Shown in pieces: positions 1 through 6,900 of a stretch of DNA of 7,723 bases. This DNA comes from Clostridiaceae bacterium UBA6110 (GTDB taxonomy: Bacteria > Bacillota > Clostridia > Clostridiales > Clostridiaceae). A program made the translations under genes and the position numbers. The notes under the pieces were generated by a model that saw only the letters and a list, made by a program, of their open reading frames with translations, did no database searches and was not told where the DNA came from. Every line of letters starts with the position of its first letter. Within the stretch, counting starts at the first letter, position 1. The stretch spans positions 3,288 to 11,010 of the forward strand of contig DIWI01000042.1 in NCBI GenBank assembly GCA_002428415.1. Reading direction: 5' to 3'.

Positions 1-291
1 ATAATCAACCGCTGGAAAGAGCATGATGACCACATGTATGATACAGTTCTCTCCGATATCCTGAAGGTAAGGGCAATCGAGAATTATTGCGCTGTTGTCT
101 ACACATCACCTCAAAAATCGATGTGCTTCCAGTCGGGAAAGACCAAGAATGTCCAATCAGTAGCGTTGATTGAAGGGGTATTTTTTCTTGACTTTGGAAG
201 AATGACCGGGCCAGAAACGATTTGGAGAAATAAAGAAAGCATGAAGGCATCTTGGCGAAAAGGCTATGAGACACTTATCAACACACTATGA
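1..291 (+). CDS. 3' end of an unrecognised protein gene, cut by the window edge
   Basis: The frame is open from the first base of the window to a TGA at 289-291, so at least 96 C-terminal residues are visible and the true start lies outside. The ATG at 34 is internal and has no Shine-Dalgarno sequence before it, so it should not be taken as the start. The visible part is soluble-looking, with no membrane segment. It has an alternation of hydrophobic strands (AVVYTS, ALIEGVFFLDF) and ends in a short basic/aromatic helix (SWRKGYETLI). I do not recognise the family with confidence. The strand followed by an aromatic-acidic motif and a terminal W-containing helix faintly recalls the C-terminus of EH-signature (ZorC-like) proteins, but this is only an impression. 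The next gene starts about 50 bases downstream on the same strand with no terminator between them, so the two are probably cotranscribed. Confidence 0.6.
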   Translation: MINRWKEHDDHMYDTVLSDILKVRAIENYCAVVYTSPQKSMCFQSGKTKNVQSVALIEGVFFLDFGRMTGPETIWRNKESMKASWRKGYETLINTL

Positions 292-333
292 GATAATCTG
301 CATTAAATGGACCGATTGAAGTAAATGAATTTT

Positions 334-340
334 GGGGGAG
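334..340 (+). promoter_or_regulatory. Ribosome binding site deciding the start of the Cys-rich/GreA-like gene
   Basis: GGGGGAG lies 3 bases before the ATG at 344. The frame also offers a TTG at 332, but that codon lies upstream of the purine run and has no ribosome binding site of its own. The ATG at 344 is therefore the preferred start. Confidence 0.6.
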
Positions 341-343
341 ATT

Positions 344-949
344 ATGTTTAGAACCAAATCATGTGCAAACTGGAGAGGTACTATTTATGAGTATGAAAAG
401 AAGACTCACAACTCATGCCTGATATGCATCAACTGCAAAGGTGAATACTGTCAGATACAGAAAGTGGATATAGGGTCGATCGGTCCAAGCTTCTATAAGT
501 ACTGTAGCCATTATGTTTCGAATGATATTAAGAAGGCTATAAAAGTAGCTAATGTATTGAAGCCTGAGGAGACTCCAGTTTCAAGCAAGAAGGCATCGGA
601 TGGGCGGGAGCCTAAGCCTTCTCGAATGACGAAAAATGAAGCGGAATGGCGACAGAAGAAATCAATCACCATCATCGATGGAAGATACTTCGAGAAGGTC
701 AGCATCAATAAAAGCAGCGGACAACATAAAGCATGTAATTCAATTTTTAAATCTATGGTTTTAAAGAGACTCGCTGACAATGAAAAGATCAATGTAAAAT
801 TCGTTGATAAGATAACTGACTATACCAATAGAACCAATACCCTGGAAGTTACAAGGGTGTCTTACTTGGGGAAGTCACTACTAAAAGCTAAAATCGGCTC
901 AACCGTTGAAGTCAACGGATGCCGGTGCATTGTAGAAAAGATAAGGTAG
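344..949 (+). CDS. Cys-rich N-terminus plus GreA/GreB C-terminal-like domain protein
   Basis: A 201-residue protein with three parts. Residues 1-58 are rich in cysteines: C7, then C25-x2-C28-x2-C31-x4-C36, then C54-x-H56. This arrangement suggests a zinc site, or less likely an iron-sulfur site. Residues 60-106 form a charged, probably disordered linker. Residues 107-201 form a compact domain whose last 30 residues (LGKSLL, then IGSTVEV, then IVEKI) follow the pattern of the GreA/GreB C-terminal domain, where PLGkaLlGk is followed by Gd.v.v and a final I..I strand. In GreA and GreB this domain binds the rim of the RNA polymerase secondary channel. The coiled-coil N-terminus that performs transcript cleavage in true Gre factors is absent, so this is not a Gre factor. 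A regulator or accessory protein that touches RNA polymerase or nucleic acid is the best inference. The start at ATG 344 rests on GGGGGAG just before it. It probably shares a transcript with the truncated gene upstream. The GreA-like call is moderately firm; the metal site is inferred from spacing only. Confidence 0.7.
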   Translation: MFRTKSCANWRGTIYEYEKKTHNSCLICINCKGEYCQIQKVDIGSIGPSFYKYCSHYVSNDIKKAIKVANVLKPEETPVSSKKASDGREPKPSRMTKNEAEWRQKKSITIIDGRYFEKVSINKSSGQHKACNSIFKSMVLKRLADNEKINVKFVDKITDYTNRTNTLEVTRVSYLGKSLLKAKIGSTVEVNGCRCIVEKIR

Positions 950-1219
950 AAATGGTTACAGTGGTAGTGGAGTCCTGTCATTGAGAAATAAATTTGAATA
1001 TCAAAAACGAAATGTAATCTGATAATGATTAAGCTTCTACCATGTTCTGTATTGCCAATAATTGGAAGTTAATCCATACACATAGAATTATCAATTGACA
1101 AATACGAATTACCATACCATTGATAAAAGGCTCAAGAAGTCGTATTGTTAACTGACTTAGTGAAACTGAAATAAGCTTGATGATATGATGAAACCTGAAT
1201 TTTAGCTGTAACAAATTGG
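950..1219. other. Non-coding, AT-rich stretch without a credible gene
   Basis: No reading frame here has both a ribosome binding site and protein-like composition. A 61-codon frame on the - strand (1029-1214) lacks both. A perfect -35-like TTGACA occurs at 1095-1100 on the + strand, but no good -10 element lies 16-18 bases beyond it. AATACGA at 1101-1107 and TCGTATT at 1139-1145 form a 7-bp inverted repeat. The stretch is probably the long 3' untranslated region of the preceding gene, or decayed sequence, ending at the terminator at 1220. Confidence 0.4.
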
Positions 1220-1265
1220 AAATGCCGAGCTCCTTGACTGCAATGAGGCTTCGGCATTTTTTTCT
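1220..1265 (+). terminator. Rho-independent terminator, + strand
   Basis: AAATGCCGA at 1220-1228 pairs with TCGGCATTT at 1251-1259. Partial inner pairing (GCTC with GAGGC, one bulge) extends the stem, and a run of seven T follows at 1257-1263. The orientation fits transcripts coming from the left, most simply the Cys-rich/GreA-like gene, although its stop codon is 270 bases upstream. The long gap leaves room for an unannotated small RNA ending here. Confidence 0.8.
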
Positions 1266-1474
1266 TTAAACTAATCTAATACCAAACAATATGACGTATG
1301 GTGTATCATGATGATCGTATGTTTCAAGAACCGGTTGAAACACTGCATACGGCCTTGCTGGCTGCCGGGACAAGTACATGAAGCGGTCTGTGAAGCAAGC
1401 GAATTTTGTTAGCCTTCATTTTCTAAGGTGTTTGAAGACCCTTAGTGTTTAGGAGTACTGAAGACTATTAAGAA
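1266..1474. other. Gene-free segment between two terminators
   Basis: About 210 bases bounded by the + strand terminator at 1220-1265 and the stem-loop at 1475-1508. No reading frame with a start and ribosome binding site is seen. The only notable structures are the hairpin at 1316-1351 and a weak 6-bp inverted repeat, CTAAGG at 1423-1428 with CCTTAG at 1440-1445. CGTATG occurs twice, at 1295-1300 and 1316-1321, so an alternative pairing with CATACG at 1346-1351 is possible. Confidence 0.4.
1316..1351. repeat. Bulged 12-bp inverted repeat (hairpin), function unknown
   Basis: CGTATG (1316-1321) pairs with CATACG (1346-1351), and TTTCAA (1322-1327) pairs with TTGAAA (1335-1340). This leaves a 7-base loop (GAACCGG) and a 5-base bulge (CACTG) on the 3' side. 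No T-run follows, so it is not a terminator. It could be a structured element of a small RNA or a protein-binding dyad. I cannot assign it to a known RNA family. Confidence 0.4.
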
Positions 1475-1508
1475 GAAAGGCAGGCTTTCATAGGATTGCC
1501 TGCCTTTC
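1475..1508 (-). terminator. Terminator hairpin of the secreted-protein gene, possibly bidirectional
   Basis: GAAAGGCAGGC (1475-1485) and GCCTGCCTTTC (1498-1508) form a perfect 11-bp stem with a 12-base loop. It lies 25 bases beyond the stop codon of the - strand gene at 1534-1962. Read on the - strand it is followed by a T-rich tail (TTCTTCTTAA), which is imperfect but adequate. On the + strand the tail (CTGTTTAT) is weaker, so termination from the left is possible but less likely. Confidence 0.7.
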
Positions 1509-1533
1509 CTGTTTATATGTTGTTAAGGTTTGA

Positions 1534-1962
1534 TTACGGTATAGGATGAAGGTCCGTTACCTCGTAGGTCTGAGTCAATACATAGGGCTTCATAACTCTC
1601 CCGAATTTGTCTATAAGAGCAACCCTGATTGTGTAGGTGCCAAGTTCATCCATTGGGATATCAGTGTTTGTACCAACAGTGATATCTGCGGATGTCCAGA
1701 GCTCCTGGCGCGTGTTAAGCAGGTAGAACACTTCCTTTGTCTCCGAAGAGATGCTTGCCTCATATCCAATTGTCTTAATGTTATCCCACCTGAAGGATAC
1801 TCTGAATCGATTTGAATCCAATGGCATTGGTTCAAAAACCACTTCAACTATCTCAAACACCGGCTTTGCTTTAACGGCAGCCTCTGCTATGTTCGTTCCT
1901 CCCAGGAAAAGTCCTATCGAAAGAAACAATGCGATGAGGATGCATGACCTCTTTCTGTTCAT
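1534..1962 (-). CDS. Small secreted protein with beta-sandwich-like domain
   Basis: A 142-residue protein carrying a typical Sec signal peptide. A basic start (MNRKR) is followed by a hydrophobic core (about residues 8-22) and a likely signal peptidase I site after AEA (residues 26-28). No lipobox cysteine or sortase motif is present, so it should be released or loosely wall-associated. The mature part of about 114 residues alternates short hydrophobic strands (FEIVEVVF, FRVSFRWDN, GYEASI) and ends with GTYTIRVALIDKFGR, which resembles the last strands of fibronectin type III or other Ig-like folds. That fold is an inference from strand pattern, not a family match. A strong ribosome binding site (GGGGGGAG) lies 4 bases before the ATG. 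The gene stands alone, with its own terminator at 1475-1508 and a long gene-free region upstream. Its function is unknown; adhesion, wall binding or being a domain of a secreted complex are possible. Confidence 0.8.
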   Translation of the reverse strand: MNRKRSCILIALFLSIGLFLGGTNIAEAAVKAKPVFEIVEVVFEPMPLDSNRFRVSFRWDNIKTIGYEASISSETKEVFYLLNTRQELWTSADITVGTNTDIPMDELGTYTIRVALIDKFGRVMKPYVLTQTYEVTDLHPIP

Positions 1963-1966
1963 TTTT

Positions 1967-1974
1967 CTCCCCCC
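1967..1974 (-). promoter_or_regulatory. Ribosome binding site of the secreted-protein gene
   Basis: On the - strand GGGGGGAG is followed by four A and the ATG at 1962. It fixes the start at the first codon of the signal peptide. Confidence 0.75.
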
Positions 1975-1984
1975 TGTTAACTAA

Positions 1985-2649
1985 TTTGCCGCAGTGCGGA
2001 AATAAAACGTAGTGGAGGACTGTAATCACTGAAATTCAGTATTCCTTTATAGCAGCATTATTGTCGTGGAATACGGTAGCTGAAAATATGGTATTGAGCT
2101 GAGACGGAGCTTATGTTCATGTCCTTGCAGAATCTGAACGACTGCCAACATTGTGTCAGATGCGTATATTACGACAGTATCCCATCAATTACATTTTAGC
2201 ATGACTGAAGCAAGCCGGCTGATAACCTTCTGTTAATCTCCATTGAGGAAGTGATTAAGGGGATATATGGTTCTCTATAGGTTGAAGATGGCGGTGTGTA
2301 TTCATGCTCCCTGGGATATCCGGGAACCATTGGCCACTATAGTAGCAGATGTGGCATGAAGGTTAGGATTTCATGAAGTCAGAGATCGATCCGTACTAAA
2401 TTCTTTCTTTGGCTATGGCCCCATGGTTCAAGACATGATAGGCATATAGAGAACATGATTTGTGTAGGTATGCATAGGAGATTGGTCTACTTAAGCAGAT
2501 ACCTGATCGCAAAGATTTTTACCGATGGTAATTAACATTCCGGTGACTCGTGTTATTTTCCGAATGGATCGCTTTTCAGCCTGAAAGAGATGTCCTTTAT
2601 GTCTTAATTTATTCCCGTCCTTCTTTTATGAGGGAAAGTATCCGTATTA
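1985..2649. other. Long gene-free region between divergent genes
   Basis: No frame in either direction offers a plausible start, ribosome binding site and protein-like sequence. The longest semi-open + strand stretch, roughly 2204-2530, is broken by a TAG at about 2277 and a TGA further on, and its translation does not resemble any family I know. Short palindromes are scattered through it: CCGCA-G-TGCGG (1989-1999), ACTGAA-A-TTCAGT (2028-2040), AGCCGGCT (2213-2220) and TTTCAG-C-CTGAAA (2574-2586). Any of these could be a regulator site, or chance. No tRNA, rRNA, CRISPR array or insertion-sequence end is visible. Confidence 0.4.
2028..2074 (-). promoter_or_regulatory. Possible promoter/operator zone of the secreted-protein gene
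   Basis: Read on the - strand there is a TATAAA (2046-2051) about 85 bases before the start codon, a candidate -10 element with a poor -35. It is framed by two dyads: GTATTCC/GGAATAC (2039-2045 with 2068-2074) and ACTGAA-A-TTCAGT (2028-2040). This arrangement would suit a regulated promoter. Nothing beyond the base pattern supports it. Confidence 0.25.
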
Positions 2650-2701
2650 TTTACAAAAGCTCGCGAAATCGTGTTTAAAGGTTCATGCAGCTCTGCATAA
2701 T
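2650..2701 (+). promoter_or_regulatory. Candidate promoters and overlapping dyad upstream of yhaO
   Basis: Two overlapping sigma-A-like arrangements are visible: TTTACA (2650-2655) with TTTAAA (2674-2679) at 18-base spacing, and TTTAAA (2674-2679) with CATAAT (2696-2701) at 16-base spacing. The 14-base dyad ATGCAG-CT-CTGCAT (2685-2698) covers the second spacer and part of its -10, where a repressor could block polymerase. A third, perfect TATAAT at 2740-2745 has no matching -35. The dyad does not look like a LexA box. Confidence 0.35.
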
Positions 2702-2780
2702 ATATTATTTATGGGTATATTCCTTTGGTCTCAAGGCCTTATAATTAGATTATGTGTATTATAAGCATGATAGAAGGAGT

Positions 2781-2784
2781 GGAG
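2781..2784 (+). promoter_or_regulatory. Ribosome binding site deciding the yhaO start
   Basis: GGAG at 2781-2784 lies 8 bases before the ATG at 2793, and a stronger AGAAGGAG at 2772-2779 lies 13 bases before it. The frame extends upstream to a GTG at 2754, but that codon has no ribosome binding site and would add 13 residues that do not belong to the family's N-terminus. Confidence 0.6.
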
Positions 2785-2792
2785 CTAAGTAT

Positions 2793-3941
2793 ATGGATTA
2801 TGTCAAAGTATTGCATTGTGCGGACCTGCATCTTGGGGCTGAGCTCAGTTCTCTTGGCGGGATCGCCATGGAAAGAAGGCAGGAGCTGCTGTCTACATTC
2901 ATAAATATCACAACGATCTGCAGGGATGAGAAGGTGGATCTCCTGCTCATAGCAGGAGACCTGTTTGAGGGAAGCAATATAGATTCGAATACTGTTAAGA
3001 CGGTAAAGGAGACCCTTGCAAAAATTCCTGAGACCATTGTTGCCATTTCTCCGGGAAACCATGACTATATGGCTGTAGATTCGCCCTATGCTGACAATGA
3101 CTGGAGCGGTAATGTCAATATATTCAAGTCTGACCTGGAGAAGATCGATTTTCCTGACAAGGGGGTGTGCCTTTGGGGTGCGGCGTTCAGAAGCACCTAT
3201 GTGACAAAGGGATTCCTTGAATATGTTCCTCCAGTTGACAAATCAAGGATAAACATCTGCGTCGTACACGGCGACCTGGTATCAAATTACCAGCTCAGCA
3301 GCTATAATCCTGTCACGCCAATGCGAATCAGTTCTTCCGGCATGGATTATATTGCCCTTGGTCACACACACAAATATTCCGGCATCAATAACATTGGGAC
3401 AACCTGGTATGGCTATTCCGGATGTCCAGAGGGCATGGGCTTCGATGAGCTTGATGATAAGGGAATACTGATAGGTACTGTCCATAAGGGTTCCGTAAAC
3501 CTGGAATTCAGACCTATCTCTATGAGGAGAAACATTGAGCTCAGGGCTGACATTACGTCTGCAAGGTCTGACCTTGAGGCCTATGACATCATAAGGCACA
3601 GGATGAAGTGCGAATACGGGGATTCCTACCAGAGAAACCTGTACAAGGTCATTCTTGAAGGAGCGCTTGAGGAGGACTATTCGCCTGACGTTACTGCTAT
3701 AGCTGCAAGGCTTAAGGGTGAAACACATTACCTGAAGGTAAGGGACAATACTCACGTGCAGGTTGACCTTGACGGTTTATCAAGGGAGACATCGCTCAAG
3801 GGCATCTTTGTCAGGATGATGCTTGCTAAGATTGCAGGCCTTAACGGCAGCGATGACAGTGCCAGGGTCGAAAGGTACAGGAAGGCCATGTATGTCGGGA
3901 TAAAGGCCTTTGATAAGGAGGTGCCTGCAAATGATCATTAA
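2793..3941 (+). CDS. yhaO: YhaO-type DNA repair metallophosphoesterase (Mre11/SbcD-like nuclease)
   Basis: A 382-residue calcineurin-like phosphoesterase that should act as a Mn-dependent DNA exo/endonuclease, the catalytic half of a complex with the YhaN ATPase encoded next. All metal-binding motifs of the family are present in order: D11-x-H13 in ADLHLG, G55-D56-L-F, G88-N-H90-D, the VVH159GD motif, and G190-H191-T-H193. These residues hold the two metal ions and the catalytic histidine, so the enzyme looks active. About 180 residues follow the nuclease core, corresponding to the accessory and ATPase-binding region in Mre11 and SbcD. The length is close to that of B. subtilis YhaO, about 400 residues. 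The start at ATG 2793 puts the first metal motif at residue 11, as usual for the family. The last 11 bases overlap yhaN, which predicts translational coupling. SbcD is the main alternative name, but the partner's YhaN architecture favours YhaO. Confidence 0.9.
   Translation: MDYVKVLHCADLHLGAELSSLGGIAMERRQELLSTFINITTICRDEKVDLLLIAGDLFEGSNIDSNTVKTVKETLAKIPETIVAISPGNHDYMAVDSPYADNDWSGNVNIFKSDLEKIDFPDKGVCLWGAAFRSTYVTKGFLEYVPPVDKSRINICVVHGDLVSNYQLSSYNPVTPMRISSSGMDYIALGHTHKYSGINNIGTTWYGYSGCPEGMGFDELDDKGILIGTVHKGSVNLEFRPISMRRNIELRADITSARSDLEAYDIIRHRMKCEYGDSYQRNLYKVILEGALEEDYSPDVTAIAARLKGETHYLKVRDNTHVQVDLDGLSRETSLKGIFVRMMLAKIAGLNGSDDSARVERYRKAMYVGIKAFDKEVPANDH
3915..3923 (+). promoter_or_regulatory. 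Ribosome binding site of yhaN inside the end of yhaO
   Basis: AAGGAGGTG, nearly a full anti-16S match, lies 7 bases before the ATG at 3931 and within the coding sequence of yhaO. It selects ATG 3931 over the in-frame TTG at 3910 and gives the 11-base gene overlap. Confidence 0.8.
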
Positions 3942-6900
3942 GAGGGTGCATATAGACAGGTTCGGAAAGTTCGACAACTATACCATGGATTTTTCAGACC
4001 ACTGCAACGTGGTGTTTGGCAGCAATGAGGACGGCAAGAGCACTATAATGAATTTCATTAAGATGATGTTCTATGGAAATACCGGCAGGGCTGCCGACAT
4101 CGCCAAGAATGTAAGAAAAAGGTATCTGCCTTGGGATGGATCGAAGATGTCCGGAAGTATTGAATTCGTATCAAGAGGAATCCCTTATAAGCTCATCAGG
4201 TCTTTTGGCAACTCCAATTCAACCGACCAGATAAGCCTATGGAACCTTGCCTCAGGTGAAGAGGAGAGCCTTCCAGGCAAGACCGAGCCTGGGCAGAAGT
4301 TCTTCGGTATCGGTGCCTTGGCCTTTGAGAAGAGCGTATTCATAGGCCAGATAGGAAGCTTTGATGATCTTGCGCAGGACAAGGATGACGAGATAACGCA
4401 GAAGCTTCTGAACCTGGTTACAACAGGGGATGAGACGGTATCCTACAAGAAGGTTGATACCAGGCTTCAGGATGCCATGGATTCATTAAGGTCAAAGAGA
4501 GGGAGGATCGGCATCACTGACAAGAAGCGTGAGAAGCTCATAGAGCTGACTGGTGAATTAAGCGCTGCTAAGTCAGACGAGGAGACAAAGAGAAGCCTTG
4601 AGCTTCGCATGGAGTCGCTGAAAGGTGAGCTTAAGACGACATCTGCCGCCATTGAAAAGGCAAGGCTTGAGCTTGAGCTTCAGGAGCTTCTTGAACAGAT
4701 GGACGGTCCTAAGGGACTGATAGTGAAGATGGAGAAGATAGACGAGCTCTTAAGGGAGTACAAACGCCAATCTGAAAGGCTTGAATCACTTGGAATTGAC
4801 CTTGACGGAGTCTTCGAGAAAAGGTGCCAGGATGCTTTGGACAGTATCAGGTCCTCCGAGGAGCTGCTTGAGGAAAGGACAAGGACACTTGCGGGAAAGA
4901 GAGAGGCGCTGGAAAAGCTGAAGGCTTTTGAATTTCCTTCTGTCTCTGAAGAGGATGTAAGTGAGGTCAGATCCATAGAGACTGAAGCTGATGGCCTTAA
5001 GAAGGAAACAGCTGACCTCAGGGAAAAGATTGGCATAATTGCTGGTTTCCTTGAGAGGAAGAAGGCTGTAGATGAGCTGAGGGATAGTAAGGTACATGAT
5101 GAGGAAGTACTTTCCAGGGGGAAATCATCTAAAGATGAAATAGAAGCAAGGCTGGAAAAGGCCAGGGCAGCTCTTGAGGATATCAAGAGAAGGCTTGACG
5201 ATGAAGAAGGGATTCTGGAGTTCATGGAGTCCAATCTGAATCAGGCAAGGACTGACTATAAGATGGCCCAGCAGAGCACATTGAATGTCAAGGCGTTGAA
5301 TTCGCAGAAGCTTGAGGCGGCCAGGGAAAAGGTAAGGCTTGCTGAGGCTCCGAAGAGATACAGCATAGAGGAAACAAGACCTGCAAAGCCAGGTATTGCT
5401 TTGATAGTTGCTTCAATAATCGTTGCTGCAGCATCTGTGATACTTGGGATAACGGTCAACACTTTCCTGTACGGCGGTGTTGCTGTTGCAGCTGCGATCC
5501 TCATATTCGCCTTCAGCAGGAAGGAGACAGTAACAAGCACAAGGTCCCAGGTGGATGAGGAAGAGGTAAGGCTTGCCAGGCAGAACCTTGATGAGGCTGA
5601 AATGCAGGCGGAAACGGAGCTTAAAGGGGCTCTCGAGTTCGAGGAGAAGGCAAGGAAGTCAAGTGAAAGCCTTGAGACTGAATTCAAGGAGCTCACTAAA
5701 GCCATATCTGAAACCAGGAGAAGTCATGCCGAAGCCACTGATGACTACGCAGCAGTTGACAAGGAGCTGAGCGAGGCAAATATAAGCCTAAGGCATATTA
5801 AGGATTCCATTGACAGCATCGACAGAAAGCTGGCAGATAAGGAAAGCGAGCTGCTGATGCTAGGTGTCACGGGTACTTTTGAGGAGCTTGAAATGCTGAA
5901 GCTTGACCTTGTAAATAAAGGCTCAAGGCTGGACGAGCTTGCAGTGCGCCTTGGCGAGAAGCTTGAAGGCTTCGGGTGCGGCACGATCGATGAGCTCAAG
6001 GCTTTGCATATGGATATCAAAACAAGCAGGAAGAGCATTGAAGAAAAGGAGCTTGATGTTGAAGACGCCTCTGATAAGGCGGCTGAGGCAGGAAAGCATG
6101 CAGAGGAGCATACTGCTGAATTCCTGAACCTTATAAGCAGGTATAGGAAGTCTTCAGTCTTCGGTGAAGGTCTTTACGCATTTGCAGAACTGAAGAAAGA
6201 GATTGAAGGAGTGAACAGCCTGAAGCTTAAGGTCGAGAGCCAGACGGAGCTTCTCGGTGAGGAGCTTGGTGGAAGGACTTCCGGGGATCTTGAGGAGGAG
6301 ACCGGGAGGATAAGGGATATCATCCTTAAGAGCAACAGTGGGGTCATTCCGGAAAAGCTGACTGAGGAAAGCGCCCTGGAACTTAAGTCCAATTCAGAGA
6401 AGCTGATTGAAGAGGAAAAGAGGATCACATCTGAACTTATCAAGGTCGAATCCGATATAAGAAACAGGTACAGGGATAAGAGGAATGTCAGCCAGGTCGA
6501 AGATGATATTGACAAGCTGAAGCAGGACATAGCACTTGATGACGAGTATTATTCTGTCCTGGAGACAGCAAAGGATGTGCTTAAGGAGGCTTCTGATGAG
6601 GTGAGGCAGAGCTTCGGTCCCATACTGAACAGCAGGACTGCGGACATTTTCGGCAGGCTTACTGGAGGGAAATACAAGAATGTCATGATCACAAGGAATT
6701 TTGACATCAATGTCCAGGATGTCAACACCTCTCAGATGCGTGAATGGAAATACCTGTCAAGCGGGACCATTGACCAGGCATACCTTTCACTGAGGCTTGC
6801 CGTATCTGACCTGCTTAACAGCAGCGCAGAGGAGCTTCCGGTGCTTCTTGATGATGTCCTTGTGCAATACGACGATGACAGGGCTAAGAAGGGTCTTGAG

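Noticed and set aside
34..291. Complete 85-residue gene starting at ATG 34
   Set aside because: The same frame is open to the window edge and no Shine-Dalgarno sequence precedes position 34, so it is the tail of a longer gene.
344..949. Classical GreA or GreB transcript-cleavage factor
   Set aside because: The N-terminal coiled coil with its acidic tip is absent and replaced by a cysteine cluster. Only the C-terminal domain is similar.
1029..1214. 61-codon reading frame on the - strand
   Set aside because: It has no ribosome binding site, its composition is not convincing, and it is placed directly behind the terminator stem of the opposite strand. It is probably chance in AT-rich sequence.
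2204..2530. Decayed gene in the long intergenic region
   Set aside because: Only two stops interrupt one + strand frame, but the translation resembles no family I know and has no start signal. This is insufficient to call a pseudogene.
3282..3755. 157-codon frame on the - strand opposite yhaO
   Set aside because: It overlaps the motif-bearing part of yhaO completely, has no ribosome binding site and shows no recognisable domain.
4680..5234. 184-codon frame on the - strand opposite yhaN
   Set aside because: It is extremely serine- and leucine-rich, as expected for the antisense of Glu/Lys-rich coiled-coil codons. It is a shadow of yhaN, as are the other - strand frames at 5256-5705 and 6174-6530.
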